This document shows positions 26,311 to 34,820 of a stretch of 64,000 nucleotides of DNA, in pieces. The translations under genes and the position numbers were made by a program. The stretch spans positions 558,001-622,000 of the forward strand of contig JABTUF010000003.1 of assembly GCA_015075645.1 (NCBI GenBank), written 5' to 3'. Position 1 is the first letter of the stretch. Every line of letters starts with the position of its first letter. This stretch comes from Burkholderiales bacterium. GTDB lineage: Bacteria; Pseudomonadota; Gammaproteobacteria; Burkholderiales; Casimicrobiaceae. The notes under the pieces are model-generated. The model was not told the origin of the DNA. It searched no databases and saw nothing but the letters and a program-made list of their open reading frames with translations.

Positions 26311-26865
26311 CTACACGCGGCGCTTGTACTCGCCGGTGCGCGTGTCGACTTCGATCCGGTCGCCGGTGTTGACGAACAGCGGCACCGGGACCTCGAAGCC
26401 GGTCGAGAGCTTCGCGGGCTTCAGCACCTTGCCCGACGTGTCCCCCTTGACCGCGGGCTCGGTGTAGGTGACCTCGCGCACGACGGTGTTCGGCATGTCG
26501 ACGGCGATCGCGCGCCCTTCGTAGAAGGTGATCTCGCACTCGAGGCCTTCCTCGAGGTAGTTGAGCGCGTCGCCCATCGACTCCTTCTCGACCTCGTACT
26601 GGTTGAACTCGCCGTCCATGAACACGTACATCGGATCGGAGAAGTACGAGTAGGTCACTTCCTTCTTGTCGAGCTGGATCGTCTCGAACTTCTCGTCGGC
26701 GCGGTAGATCGTCTCGGTGCCGGTGCCCGAGAGGAGGTTCCTGAGCTTCATCTTGACGACGGACGCGTTGCGGCCGGATTTCGAGAACTCGGCCTTCTGC
26801 ACGACCATCGGGTCCTTGCCGACCATGATCACGTTGCCGGCCCGGACTTCCTGGGCGATCTTCAT
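26311..26865 (-). CDS. efp: Elongation factor P
   Basis: Translation factor of 184 residues that rescues ribosomes stalled at polyproline. The three OB/KOW-like domains are intact and the tip loop of domain I reads KSGRN, with Arg at position 32. Arg32 is the residue rhamnosylated by EarP in Betaproteobacteria and Pseudomonas. The earP gene lies directly upstream on the same strand, so modification partner and target are co-encoded. Polyproline substrates occur in the window itself (TonB spacer). Confidence 0.95.
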   Translation of the reverse strand: MKIAQEVRAGNVIMVGKDPMVVQKAEFSKSGRNASVVKMKLRNLLSGTGTETIYRADEKFETIQLDKKEVTYSYFSDPMYVFMDGEFNQYEVEKESMGDALNYLEEGLECEITFYEGRAIAVDMPNTVVREVTYTEPAVKGDTSGKVLKPAKLSTGFEVPVPLFVNTGDRIEVDTRTGEYKRRV

Positions 26866-26928
26866 CGGGGTCTCCGGGGGCGGCGGGGCTCGCGCCGGGC
26901 CGCCCGTTTGAATTTGGGGAACCTTTGA

Positions 26929-28074
26929 TTATAGCCGGGATTCTACCCATTGCACCAATCCCGCGGCGAGGTCGGTCCGGGACGCGAGTCGGTCCGCCCA
27001 GTGCCTGGCCGATGCCGCGAGCGCGCCGCGGGCGCGATCGAAGGGCGCCCATGCCCCCGCCAGGGCGGGGCCGTCGCCGCGATTCAACGCGAGCGTGAAC
27101 GCCCGCATCGCGTCCGCCGCCTCGCGCGGGGCGGATCCGAGCGAGCGGTCGAGGAACGCCTCGACCTTCGCGAGGTGCGCGAGGCCCTCCTGCGGGTAGG
27201 CGTGCCACGCGAACGGCAGGCCCGCCCACTGCGCGCGCACGAACGAGTCCTCGCCGCGCACGATCGCGATGTCGCACGACCACAGGAGCGCATCGAAGTC
27301 GCGCTGGGTGACGAACGGGATGGACACGAGCGTGAGCGCGCCGCGCACCAGGGGCGCGCCCGGATGCGGCACGCGGCCGCCGCTCCAGCGGTCGATCGCA
27401 TCGGCCGCCACGCCTTGCGGCACGAGCACGACCCACGGCGCATCGGCCTCGCTCCATGCGTCGAAGAGTTCGGCGAGTGAAGGTGTCGGATAGCAGAACA
27501 GCAGCACGACGCCGCCGTGCGTGGGCGGTTCCGCTCCGACCGAGGCGAGCGTGGCCGCCCGGGCGGCAGGATCGCGCAGGAACGCGTCGCGGCGCGCGAC
27601 GAGGTCGTGTTCGCGCAGCAGGCCCCCGCTGGCCGGCGTGAACCCCGGGCACCAGTAGTGCCGCGCGAGACCGGTGCGCGGTTCGGGCGAAGCGCGCAGG
27701 TGGGCGCCGTCGACCCAGGCTTCCGCGGACAGGTACTCGAGGACGATCCACGCCGGCGGCCGCAACGCGTGCGCCATCGTGTCGATCCACGTGGGCGGCA
27801 ACCCGGCGCCGAACGCGTCGACGACGACATCGCCGGGTACCCAGGGCGCGTCCGCGGGACCGCGCCGGACGAGAACGCCTTCCGCGCGCGATTCCTCTGC
27901 GGCGGGATCGATGCCGGGGACCATCCGCGCTAGCGGCGCCGGATCGTCGATCCACAGCGTCACGCGTTGCGCGTGCTCGTGCACGAGCTGGCGCGAGAGC
28001 CGCCACGCGACGCCGGCGTCGCCGTAGTTGTCGACCACCTTGCAGAGGACGTTCCAGTCGAGCTTCGGTCGCAT
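26929..28074 (-). CDS. earP: EF-P arginine rhamnosyltransferase EarP
   Basis: Transfers rhamnose from dTDP-rhamnose to Arg32 of EF-P; 381 residues, normal for the family (formerly DUF2331). Hallmarks include the start LDWNVLCKVVDNYGDAGVAWRL, with the Asp that activates the arginine, and the C-terminal SFVRAQWAGLPFAWHAYPQ and EAFLDR segments. It precedes efp by 63 bases. Divergent transcription from the DsbA-family gene sets the operon boundary. Confidence 0.92.
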   Translation of the reverse strand: MRPKLDWNVLCKVVDNYGDAGVAWRLSRQLVHEHAQRVTLWIDDPAPLARMVPGIDPAAEESRAEGVLVRRGPADAPWVPGDVVVDAFGAGLPPTWIDTMAHALRPPAWIVLEYLSAEAWVDGAHLRASPEPRTGLARHYWCPGFTPASGGLLREHDLVARRDAFLRDPAARAATLASVGAEPPTHGGVVLLFCYPTPSLAELFDAWSEADAPWVVLVPQGVAADAIDRWSGGRVPHPGAPLVRGALTLVSIPFVTQRDFDALLWSCDIAIVRGEDSFVRAQWAGLPFAWHAYPQEGLAHLAKVEAFLDRSLGSAPREAADAMRAFTLALNRGDGPALAGAWAPFDRARGALAASARHWADRLASRTDLAAGLVQWVESRL

Positions 28075-28225
28075 CGCATCGGCACCCTTGCGCTCGCCAT
28101 TATCGCCGCCCGCGGACTGGCGCGGAGCTTGCTGGCCCGCTTGCTACAATGACCGGCAAGGAGGCCCTGCGCGACCGTGCGCAACGCGGATCGAGCAGAA
28201 TTCCCCGGAGCACGGAACGTCCACG

Positions 28226-28891
28226 ATGAGCACCCCCGATTCGCCGACCGTCGACGTCGTCTCCGACGTCGTCTGCCCGTGGTGCTACGTCGGCAAGCGC
28301 CACCTCGACGCCGCGCTCGCGCAACTCGAGCGCGAGGGCGTTACGCGTCCGACCGTTCGCTGGCACCCCTACGAACTCGACCCGGGCGTGCCGCGCGACG
28401 GCATCGACCGGCGCGAGTACCTGGAACGCAAGTTCGGCGGGGGCTCGCGTCTCGCGCAGGTCCACGAACGGCTGCACAGCGCGGGAACGCAGGCCGGCAT
28501 CGCGTTCGACTTCGGGCGCATCGCGCGCCAGCCCAACACGCGCGACGCCCATCGTTTGATCGCGTGGGCCCAGCATCGCGGCGACGCGGGGCCGCTGGTC
28601 GAGAAGCTCTTTCGCGCGTTCTTCGTCGAAGGCCGGTTCGTGGGTTCGCACGAGGTCCTCGCCGATCTCGCCGCCGAGGCCGGCGAGGACCGCGCGGCCG
28701 CGGTGGCGTTCCTGCTCTCGCCGGTCGGCGATGCCGAAATCGAGGCCGCCGAATCCCGTGCAGCGTCGCTCGGCATCCGCGGCGTGCCGTTCTTCATCAT
28801 CGACGGCCGCTTCGGTCTCTCGGGCGCGCAACCGCCCGAGGCGATCGCCGACGCCATGCGCCGAGCCCGCCAGCCGCAGGCCGCCGACTGA
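28226..28891 (+). CDS. DsbA family oxidoreductase (FrnE-like)
   Basis: A 221-residue DsbA-like thioredoxin-fold protein with active-site CPWC in VVSDVVCPWCYVGKRHLDAAL and the cis-Pro loop LGIRGVPFFIIDGRFGLSGAQ. There is no signal peptide, so it belongs to the cytoplasmic FrnE/2-hydroxychromene-isomerase-like branch of disulfide proteins. ATG 28226 is the start in front of the conserved core; upstream sequence in frame lies in the earP leader. A GC-rich hairpin follows the stop. Confidence 0.87.
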   Translation: MSTPDSPTVDVVSDVVCPWCYVGKRHLDAALAQLEREGVTRPTVRWHPYELDPGVPRDGIDRREYLERKFGGGSRLAQVHERLHSAGTQAGIAFDFGRIARQPNTRDAHRLIAWAQHRGDAGPLVEKLFRAFFVEGRFVGSHEVLADLAAEAGEDRAAAVAFLLSPVGDAEIEAAESRAASLGIRGVPFFIIDGRFGLSGAQPPEAIADAMRRARQPQAAD

Positions 28892-28893
28892 TT

Positions 28894-28915
28894 CGCGCCG
28901 CCGCGCCGCGGCGCG
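28894..28915 (+). terminator. GC hairpin after the DsbA-family gene
   Basis: CGCGCCGC (28894-28901) pairs with GCGGCGCG (28908-28915) around a six-base loop, three bases after the stop codon. The stem is perfect, but there is no T-tract, so intrinsic termination is plausible but unproven. Confidence 0.4.
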
Positions 28916-29050
28916 GATGTCACCTTCGCGTCACGTTCCACCCGTTGCCGTTGTCCACACCGCCAGCCTAGGATTGGGAAGGGCGGTCCCCAGGGAGGGG
29001 CGAACCCGGCCGGTGCGGGCGTCGCGCCGGTCGATCAAGCGAGGGCCATC

Positions 29051-29653
29051 ATGCGACCGGACCACCTGTTCCGTGCATTCACCCTGGCCGGAGCGCTCGC
29101 CGTAGCGCCCGCCGCCCAAGCCATCGACTTCACGCTGATCTCGATCGGACAGGCACCGTCCGGCGTCTGCGCGAACTCGGTCATCACCAATGTCCAGGAT
29201 CTCGCGGTCTCCTACAACCTCCTCGACAACGGAACGAACGTCTACAACATCCGGTTCACCTGGACGATCACGCCGTCGGTGGGGCCGGTCATCAACCAGA
29301 CGATGAACTTCTGGTTCGACCCGGAATCCGCGGTCCAGATGGACGTGCAGGACTGGTTCGACGCCGAATTCGGCGGGTCGATCCCGGTTCCGGGCGCTCC
29401 GACGCAGCCTTGGGTGGGCACGATCGTCGGTTCGCCGATCGACGGGTCGGGCAACGTCGTCGGCACGTCGGCCCGGTTTACCCTCCAGTGCGACGTCAAC
29501 GGCAATGCCTCGATCGTCGATGTCGTCGACGACATCCGGCCCCCGTCGGCGATGGCGGTTCCGGTCGATTCGCCGGCCGCGCTCCTCGCGCTGGCGCTCG
29601 CCTGCCTCGGTCTGGGCATGCGGTTCGCGGCGCGCAGGTCAGGAGTCAGTTGA
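29051..29653 (+). CDS. Secreted protein with IPTL/PEP-CTERM-like sorting tail
   Basis: A 200-residue exported protein: signal peptide (FRAFTLAGALAVAPAAQA, cleavage near residue 25), an extracellular-looking beta-rich body with two cysteines, and a C-terminal VPVDSPAALLALALACLGLGM helix followed by Arg residues. That tail resembles exosortase/IPTL-CTERM signals, a Pro-containing motif, hydrophobic helix and basic end. No exosortase gene is in the window. The stop codon lies inside the first bases of the heptad repeat that follows, so the last residues (RRSGVS) are probably repeat-encoded. Confidence 0.7.
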   Translation: MRPDHLFRAFTLAGALAVAPAAQAIDFTLISIGQAPSGVCANSVITNVQDLAVSYNLLDNGTNVYNIRFTWTITPSVGPVINQTMNFWFDPESAVQMDVQDWFDAEFGGSIPVPGAPTQPWVGTIVGSPIDGSGNVVGTSARFTLQCDVNGNASIVDVVDDIRPPSAMAVPVDSPAALLALALACLGLGMRFAARRSGVS

Positions 29654-29953
29654 CAGTTGACAGTTGACAGTTGACAGTTGGCAGTGGCGCCGGCGTAACC
29701 GGTGGCGGCGCATCAAGCGCCGTTGCGAGGTTGAGCTTCGGTCGGACGCGATTCGCTTCGATGCGGCGAGCCCCCGAATGGGGATGCCCGACGTACGACG
29801 AATAGATGGGTTCACGGCTGCCGAGTGACCGCAAAGCCGTGGCCGGTGCGCGTCCGCCAATCTGACCCACGGCAATCTCGCAACGGCGCTGAATGCGCCG
29901 CCACCGGAGACTCTGCCGCCACTGTCAACTGTCAACTGACTTCTGACACCTGA
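29641..29953. repeat. Composite repeat B: inverted pair of heptad/hairpin modules
   Basis: This 303-base gap is a symmetric element. The left arm has four GTTGACA heptads (29649 onward), a variant GTTGGCA, then ACCGGTGGCGGCGCATCA and AGCGCCGTTGCGAG. The right arm (29870-29953) is the same module on the opposite strand, with two heptads before TCCGGTGGCGGCGCATTC and AGCGCCGTTGCGAG. Heptads lie at both outer ends, so the arms act like terminal inverted repeats around about 130 unrelated bases. No open frame of note lies inside. Confidence 0.85.
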
Positions 29954-29956
29954 GAC

Positions 29957-31756
29957 TCAGAACGCCTCGTCCCACGGCATCGACAGCCGCTTCGCGGCGG
30001 CGATGACGCCGACCATGCTGTAGGTCTGCACGAAGTTGCCCCAGGGCTCTCGCGTCACCGGGTCGACGTGCTCGGCGAGGAGGCCCAACCGTGTGCGGCA
30101 GTCGAGGAGCCGGCCGTAGAGGTCGCGGGCCTCGTCACGGCGACCGAGCCGCGCGAGGGCGTTCACGTACCAGAACGTGCAGACGACGAACGCGTGGTCG
30201 GGCGCGCCGAAGTCGTCGTGCTCGACGTAGCGGAACACGAAGTCGCCGCGCTTGAGTTCACGGCCGATCGCCTCGACGGTGGAGGCGAAGCGCGGGTCGT
30301 CGGATGCGAGGAAGTTGAGGTCGGCGAGCAGGAGCAGACTCGCGTCGAGCGCCTCGCCGCCCATGGTCGCGACGTAGGCGCCGCGCTGCTCGTTCCAGCA
30401 ACGGGCCAGGATGAAGTCGCGGATGCGCTTCGACTCGGCGCGCCAGCGCGTGGCGCGATCGGCGAGCCCGAGCTGCGCGGCGATCCGCGCGAGACGGTCG
30501 CACGCGGCCCAGCACATGACGGCCGACCAGGTATGCACGCGCAGCTTCCCGCGCAGCTCCCACAATCCGGCGTCCGGCTGGTCGTGCAATGCGATCGCCC
30601 GCACTCCGAGCGGCTCGAGTCGGGCGAAGAGCGCCGCGTCGCCGACTCGCGCGAGCCGCTCGTCGAAGAACGCGTGCGTCACGGCCAGCACCACCGACCC
30701 GTAGGCGTCGTGCTGCGCCTGCAGGTAGGCCTGGTTGCCGACGCGCACCGGCCCGATGCCGCGATAGCCGGGCAGCGAGGTCACGATGCGCTCGTCGAGC
30801 GCGGCGTCGCCGGCGATCGAGTACACCGGCTGCAGCGGCGCTCCGTCGACGCCCGAGGCGATCGTCGCCAGGTAGCGCATGTAGCCTTCGAGCGTCGCGG
30901 TGGCGCCCAGCCGGTTCAGCGCGTCGACGACGAAGTAGCCGTCGCGCAGCCAGCAGTAGCGGTAGTCCCAGTTGCGCTGCGCGTGCGGCGACTCGGGGAT
31001 CGACGTGGTCATCGCGGCGACGATGGCGCCGGTGTCCTCGTCCGCATTGAGCTTCAACGTGATCGCGGCGCGGATCACGTCGGCCTGCCATTCGTAGGGA
31101 ATGGCGAGCCGGCGCACCCAGTCCTGCCACCACATGACGGTCTCGTCGATCGCGCGGCGCGCGTACGCCGACGGAGCGCCGGGCAGCGGCTCGTCGGGGC
31201 CGAACAGGAGCGTGCACTCGTCCTCGAGCAGGAACGCGCGCTCGTCGGCGATCGCGGTGAGCGACGCGTCGGTCGTGAGCCGCAGCACGCCTTCGCGCGT
31301 CTCGTAGCGAATGTGATGGCTGCCCGCGGTCGTGGCCGGACGCGCCGCGCCCCAGTCGCGCGACGGTCGCAGACGGATCGTGATGCGCGGGCGGCCGGCG
31401 ATGCGCCGGACCTGCCGCACCAGCATGTGCGGGACGTGGACACGACCGTGCTCCACGTGGCGCGGCACGCAGTCGATGATCTCGATCTCGCCGCCGTCGC
31501 GGTCGATGAGGCGGGTCGAGAGCACCGCGGTGTTGCGGACGTAGGTCGACTCCGCGTCGGCGAGGCCGTCGAGCTCGATCGCGAACAGGCCGCGGGCCTC
31601 GGCCGGCGGCGCGTCGTCGAGGAGCGCGCAGAAGGCCGGATCGCCGTCGAATCGCGGGTAGCAGCCCCAGACGATCGTCCCTTCCGGGTCGACGAGGAGC
31701 CCGATGCGCCCGTTGCCCACGAGCGCGAGGTCCAGATGGCGCACGACGCGGCTCAA
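29957..31756 (-). CDS. Glycoside hydrolase family 15 protein
   Basis: A 599-residue GH15-type enzyme (glucoamylase/trehalase-like (alpha/alpha)6 barrel). Recognisable segments include the N-terminal LALVGNGRIGLLVDPEGTIVWGCYPRFDGDPAFCALLD, the SIPESPHAQRNWDYRYCWLRDGYF block and the C-terminal EHVDPVTREPWGNFVQTYSMVG, which holds the usual catalytic Glu region. It starts with TTG inside the otsB stop (TTGA), so it is coupled to trehalose synthesis genes and may turn over trehalose or a related glucoside. No signal peptide: cytoplasmic. Confidence 0.88.
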   Translation of the reverse strand: MSRVVRHLDLALVGNGRIGLLVDPEGTIVWGCYPRFDGDPAFCALLDDAPPAEARGLFAIELDGLADAESTYVRNTAVLSTRLIDRDGGEIEIIDCVPRHVEHGRVHVPHMLVRQVRRIAGRPRITIRLRPSRDWGAARPATTAGSHHIRYETREGVLRLTTDASLTAIADERAFLLEDECTLLFGPDEPLPGAPSAYARRAIDETVMWWQDWVRRLAIPYEWQADVIRAAITLKLNADEDTGAIVAAMTTSIPESPHAQRNWDYRYCWLRDGYFVVDALNRLGATATLEGYMRYLATIASGVDGAPLQPVYSIAGDAALDERIVTSLPGYRGIGPVRVGNQAYLQAQHDAYGSVVLAVTHAFFDERLARVGDAALFARLEPLGVRAIALHDQPDAGLWELRGKLRVHTWSAVMCWAACDRLARIAAQLGLADRATRWRAESKRIRDFILARCWNEQRGAYVATMGGEALDASLLLLADLNFLASDDPRFASTVEAIGRELKRGDFVFRYVEHDDFGAPDHAFVVCTFWYVNALARLGRRDEARDLYGRLLDCRTRLGLLAEHVDPVTREPWGNFVQTYSMVGVIAAAKRLSMPWDEAF

Positions 31757-32541
31757 GCGCTGGCCGGCGGCGCGAGGGCGGCGAGCCAGGCGCGCACCGC
31801 ATCGACGTCGGCCAGCCGATGGCGCGCGTAGGTGCGACCGGCGCCGACCTTCACGCCGATGCCGCCGGCGCGCTCCACGATGCGAAACCCCGGCTCGTCG
31901 CCGCGGTCGTCGCCGACGAACACCGGCCTTCGTCCCGCGAACGGCGCCTCGGCGAGGAATTCGCCGATCGCGCGGCCCTTGTCGGGACCGCCGGGGCGCA
32001 CCTCGACCAGCATCTTGCCGCCTTCGGCGGTCCAGCCGTCGACTTCGGTGACGACGTGGCGAATCTCACGATGGACGAGGCTCGCGAGTTCGGGCACCGC
32101 GCGGTAGTGGACGGCGAGCGACGCGCCCTTGTGCTCGACGAGGAGGCCCGGATGGCGCGTCGCGAACGCCGAGACGAGATCGCGCAGGCGATCGAGCGTG
32201 CCGGGATGGCTCGAGTGGAGGTGCATCGCGCCGTCCGCGCCGCGCCGCTCGCATCCGTGCTGCCCGGCGATCGGCAGCGCGAGGCCGGGGAAGAGGCTGT
32301 CGGCGCTGCGGATCGACCGGCCGGTGATGAGCGCCAGCGCGCCTCCGAGCGAGCGGGCCGTCGCCGCCAGGGTCGAGCGCAGCGCCGGGTCGATGTCCAC
32401 GCGATCGGGCGTCGGAGCGAGCTCGAGCAGCGTGCCGTCGATGTCGAGGAACAGGGCGTCGGTCCTCTGCAGCGGCGGCGGGAGCCGACGACGGGAAACG
32501 TGCTTCGCCGCCGTGCCCTCGTGTGCGGCCGCTCCGATCAT
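31753..32541 (-). CDS. otsB: Trehalose-6-phosphate phosphatase
   Basis: HAD-superfamily phosphatase, 262 residues, removing phosphate from trehalose-6-phosphate. HAD motif I is ALFLDIDGTLLELAP (nucleophile Asp in DIDGT), motif II ALITGRS, and motif IV FVGDDRGDEPGF; the cap region carries GQHGCERR and LLVEHKGASLAVHYR, as in OtsB. The start at 32541 overlaps the otsA stop (ATGA), and its own stop overlaps the GH15 start. The much longer frame that runs back into otsA is not the gene. Confidence 0.92.
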   Translation of the reverse strand: MIGAAAHEGTAAKHVSRRRLPPPLQRTDALFLDIDGTLLELAPTPDRVDIDPALRSTLAATARSLGGALALITGRSIRSADSLFPGLALPIAGQHGCERRGADGAMHLHSSHPGTLDRLRDLVSAFATRHPGLLVEHKGASLAVHYRAVPELASLVHREIRHVVTEVDGWTAEGGKMLVEVRPGGPDKGRAIGEFLAEAPFAGRRPVFVGDDRGDEPGFRIVERAGGIGVKVGAGRTYARHRLADVDAVRAWLAALAPPASA

Positions 32542-34772
32542 GCGGAGAGGGCCGTTTCGCGCGCGCGACGTCCGAGCTTGCGTCGCTGGCGGATCGCCGC
32601 GGCGTCCATCAGCATGCGGCCGGCCCAGCGGTAGACGTTGAACTCGCGCAACAGGCCGCGCATGAGCCGCATGCGGTCGCGCTGTTCGTCCACCGGCATC
32701 GTCAGCGCGCGATGGATCGCGGCGGCGAACGAGTCGGCGTCGTAGGGGTTGATGACCAGCGCCTCGGGCAGTTCGCGCGAGGCCCCCGCGAACTGCGAGA
32801 GCACCAGCACGCCCCGCTCGTCGTCGCGGGCGGACACGAACTCCTTGGCGACGAGGTTCATGCCGTCGTGCAGGCTCGACACGATGCAGAGGTCGGAGGC
32901 CCGGTAGTACTCGTAGACGGCGTCCGCCTCGTGGTGTTCCGCGATGAGGCGGATCGGGGCGGCGCCCCCGGCCGCATGCTTCGCGTTGATCTCGTCGGCG
33001 AGCGCTTTCGCGCGCGAAGCGTAGTCGCGGTAGTCGGCGATCATGCCGCGCGAGGGCGCCGCCACCTGCACGAACACGAAGCGGCCCGCCCACTCGGGAT
33101 GCCGGTCGAGCAGGCGGTCGATCGCGTGGAAGCGCTCGAGGATGCCCTTGGTGTAGTCGAGACGGTCGATGCCGATGCCGAGTTTCACGTCGTGCGCGAG
33201 CCCCAGGCGTTCGCGCACCGCGGCGCGCGCGTGCCCGACGCCCCACTGGCGGGCGAGCGGTTCGGGCGGCCACGCGATCGAGATCGGGTAGCGCCGCACC
33301 GCGGTCGCGTGGCCGGCGACGTGGACCTCCGAGGTCTCGCGGTCGACCCGCGCCTCCAGCACGCGGTCGACGGTGTCGAGGAAGTTGTTGCAGTGGAACT
33401 GCGTGTGGAACCCGAGGATGCTGCTGCCGAGCATGCCGTCGAGCAGTTCGGCGCGCCACGGGCAGATCGAGAACGCCTCCGGATTCGGCCATGGGATGTG
33501 CCAGAAGGTGACGATGGTCGCGTTCGGCAGCCGCTCGCGGATCATCTTCGGCAACAGCGCGAAGTGGTAGTCCTGGACCAGCACGATCGGCGCGTCGGTG
33601 CGGGCCTCGCGCGCGACCGCGTCGGCGAACTTCGCGTTCACCTCGCGGTAACGCGCGAAGTCCGACGAGCGGAAGACCGGCCGCACGTGCGCGATGTGGC
33701 ACAGCGGCCACAGGCCCTCGTTCGCGAAGCCGCTGTAGTAGCCGTCCTCCTCCTCCTTGGAGAGCCAGATCCGGCGCAACCGGTAGGCCGCCTCGCCGGG
33801 CGGCACGTCGACGCGATCGTGCCCATCGACCGTCTCGCGGTCCGCGCTGCCGCTGCCGTGCGCGATCCAGGTGCCCGCGGTCGCGCGCATGACCGGCTCG
33901 AGCGCGGTGACGAGCCCGGAGGCGGGATGCTGGACCCGGATGCCGGCGTCGGTCCGGACGTGGATGTAGGGCTCGCGGTTCGACACGACGATCACGTCGC
34001 CGCCGCCGGGTTCACGCTCCAGGATCGCGCGCAGGCTCGCCGACGACCAGGCGAGCTGCCCTTCGTCGCGCGGGCGGTAGCGCTCCTCGAGTTCGCGGAT
34101 CAGTTCGCGCACGTCGCCCGCGATCGGCCGCAGTTCCGGCGTCGCGAGGCCGCCGCCGGTCGCGGGCCGCACCAGCCCCTCGCCGCGCAGGAGCGCACGC
34201 AACCCGCTCACCCAGCCCCGCCATGAGAGCTGCGCGACGATCACGGTGATGAGCGCCACGAGGAACGCGAGCACCGCGAAGAACGCGAACAGGTAGCCCC
34301 GCGTCTCCGCGCTGCGCTTCTCGACGAAGCTCATGTCGTGCAGGATCGCGAGCTCCGCCGGTCCCGCGCCGCCGGTGTCGATCGGCGCGACCGACAGGTG
34401 CAGCATCCCGTGGGCGGTGCGGATCAGCGCCCGCGCGGCGGCGGCGTGGTCGCGCAGCGCCGCACAGGCGATGTCCGACGGAAACCCGGGGGTGGCGATC
34501 GGCACCGTGCGCCCGGCGATGCACAGTCCGACCGCGTAGAGGCGCTCGTCCTTCGTCAGGCGCTCGAAGAACTGCTCGATGCGCGGCGTCGACCCGGTCA
34601 GGACGAGGCCGGACAGCGGCTCGCTGACCGCGGAGGCGATGAGGGAACTGCGCGTGTCGAGGTCGCGCACGAACCAGCGCAGCATCAGCGTATCGGCGAG
34701 CGGCACCGCCGCGTAGGCGAACAGGCCGACGACCAGCATCAGCGGCAGCAGGAACCGGAGCGACAGGCGCAT
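32538..34772 (-). CDS. otsA: Trehalose-6-phosphate synthase with N-terminal membrane sensor-like domain
   Basis: GT20 enzyme making trehalose-6-phosphate from UDP-glucose and glucose-6-phosphate. The catalytic domain begins near residue 258 ([13 protein letters not shown]) and includes [48 protein letters not shown] and [15 protein letters not shown]. Uniquely placed before it is an extension of about 250 residues: helix 7-27, a periplasmic domain of about 130 residues, helix about 159-184, then a HAMP-like linker with a coiled-coil-prone [13 protein letters not shown]. The 744-residue total far exceeds the usual 470. It is the first gene of the otsA-otsB-GH15 operon. Confidence 0.9.
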   Translation of the reverse strand: MRLSLRFLLPLMLVVGLFAYAAVPLADTLMLRWFVRDLDTRSSLIASAVSEPLSGLVLTGSTPRIEQFFERLTKDERLYAVGLCIAGRTVPIATPGFPSDIACAALRDHAAAARALIRTAHGMLHLSVAPIDTGGAGPAELAILHDMSFVEKRSAETRGYLFAFFAVLAFLVALITVIVAQLSWRGWVSGLRALLRGEGLVRPATGGGLATPELRPIAGDVRELIRELEERYRPRDEGQLAWSSASLRAILEREPGGGDVIVVSNREPYIHVRTDAGIRVQHPASGLVTALEPVMRATAGTWIAHGSGSADRETVDGHDRVDVPPGEAAYRLRRIWLSKEEEDGYYSGFANEGLWPLCHIAHVRPVFRSSDFARYREVNAKFADAVAREARTDAPIVLVQDYHFALLPKMIRERLPNATIVTFWHIPWPNPEAFSICPWRAELLDGMLGSSILGFHTQFHCNNFLDTVDRVLEARVDRETSEVHVAGHATAVRRYPISIAWPPEPLARQWGVGHARAAVRERLGLAHDVKLGIGIDRLDYTKGILERFHAIDRLLDRHPEWAGRFVFVQVAAPSRGMIADYRDYASRAKALADEINAKHAAGGAAPIRLIAEHHEADAVYEYYRASDLCIVSSLHDGMNLVAKEFVSARDDERGVLVLSQFAGASRELPEALVINPYDADSFAAAIHRALTMPVDEQRDRMRLMRGLLREFNVYRWAGRMLMDAAAIRQRRKLGRRARETALSA

Positions 34773-34820
34773 CCGGTCGACGTTAGCCGGACGCCCTCCG
34801 AGGGTCTGTCGGACAAACCC

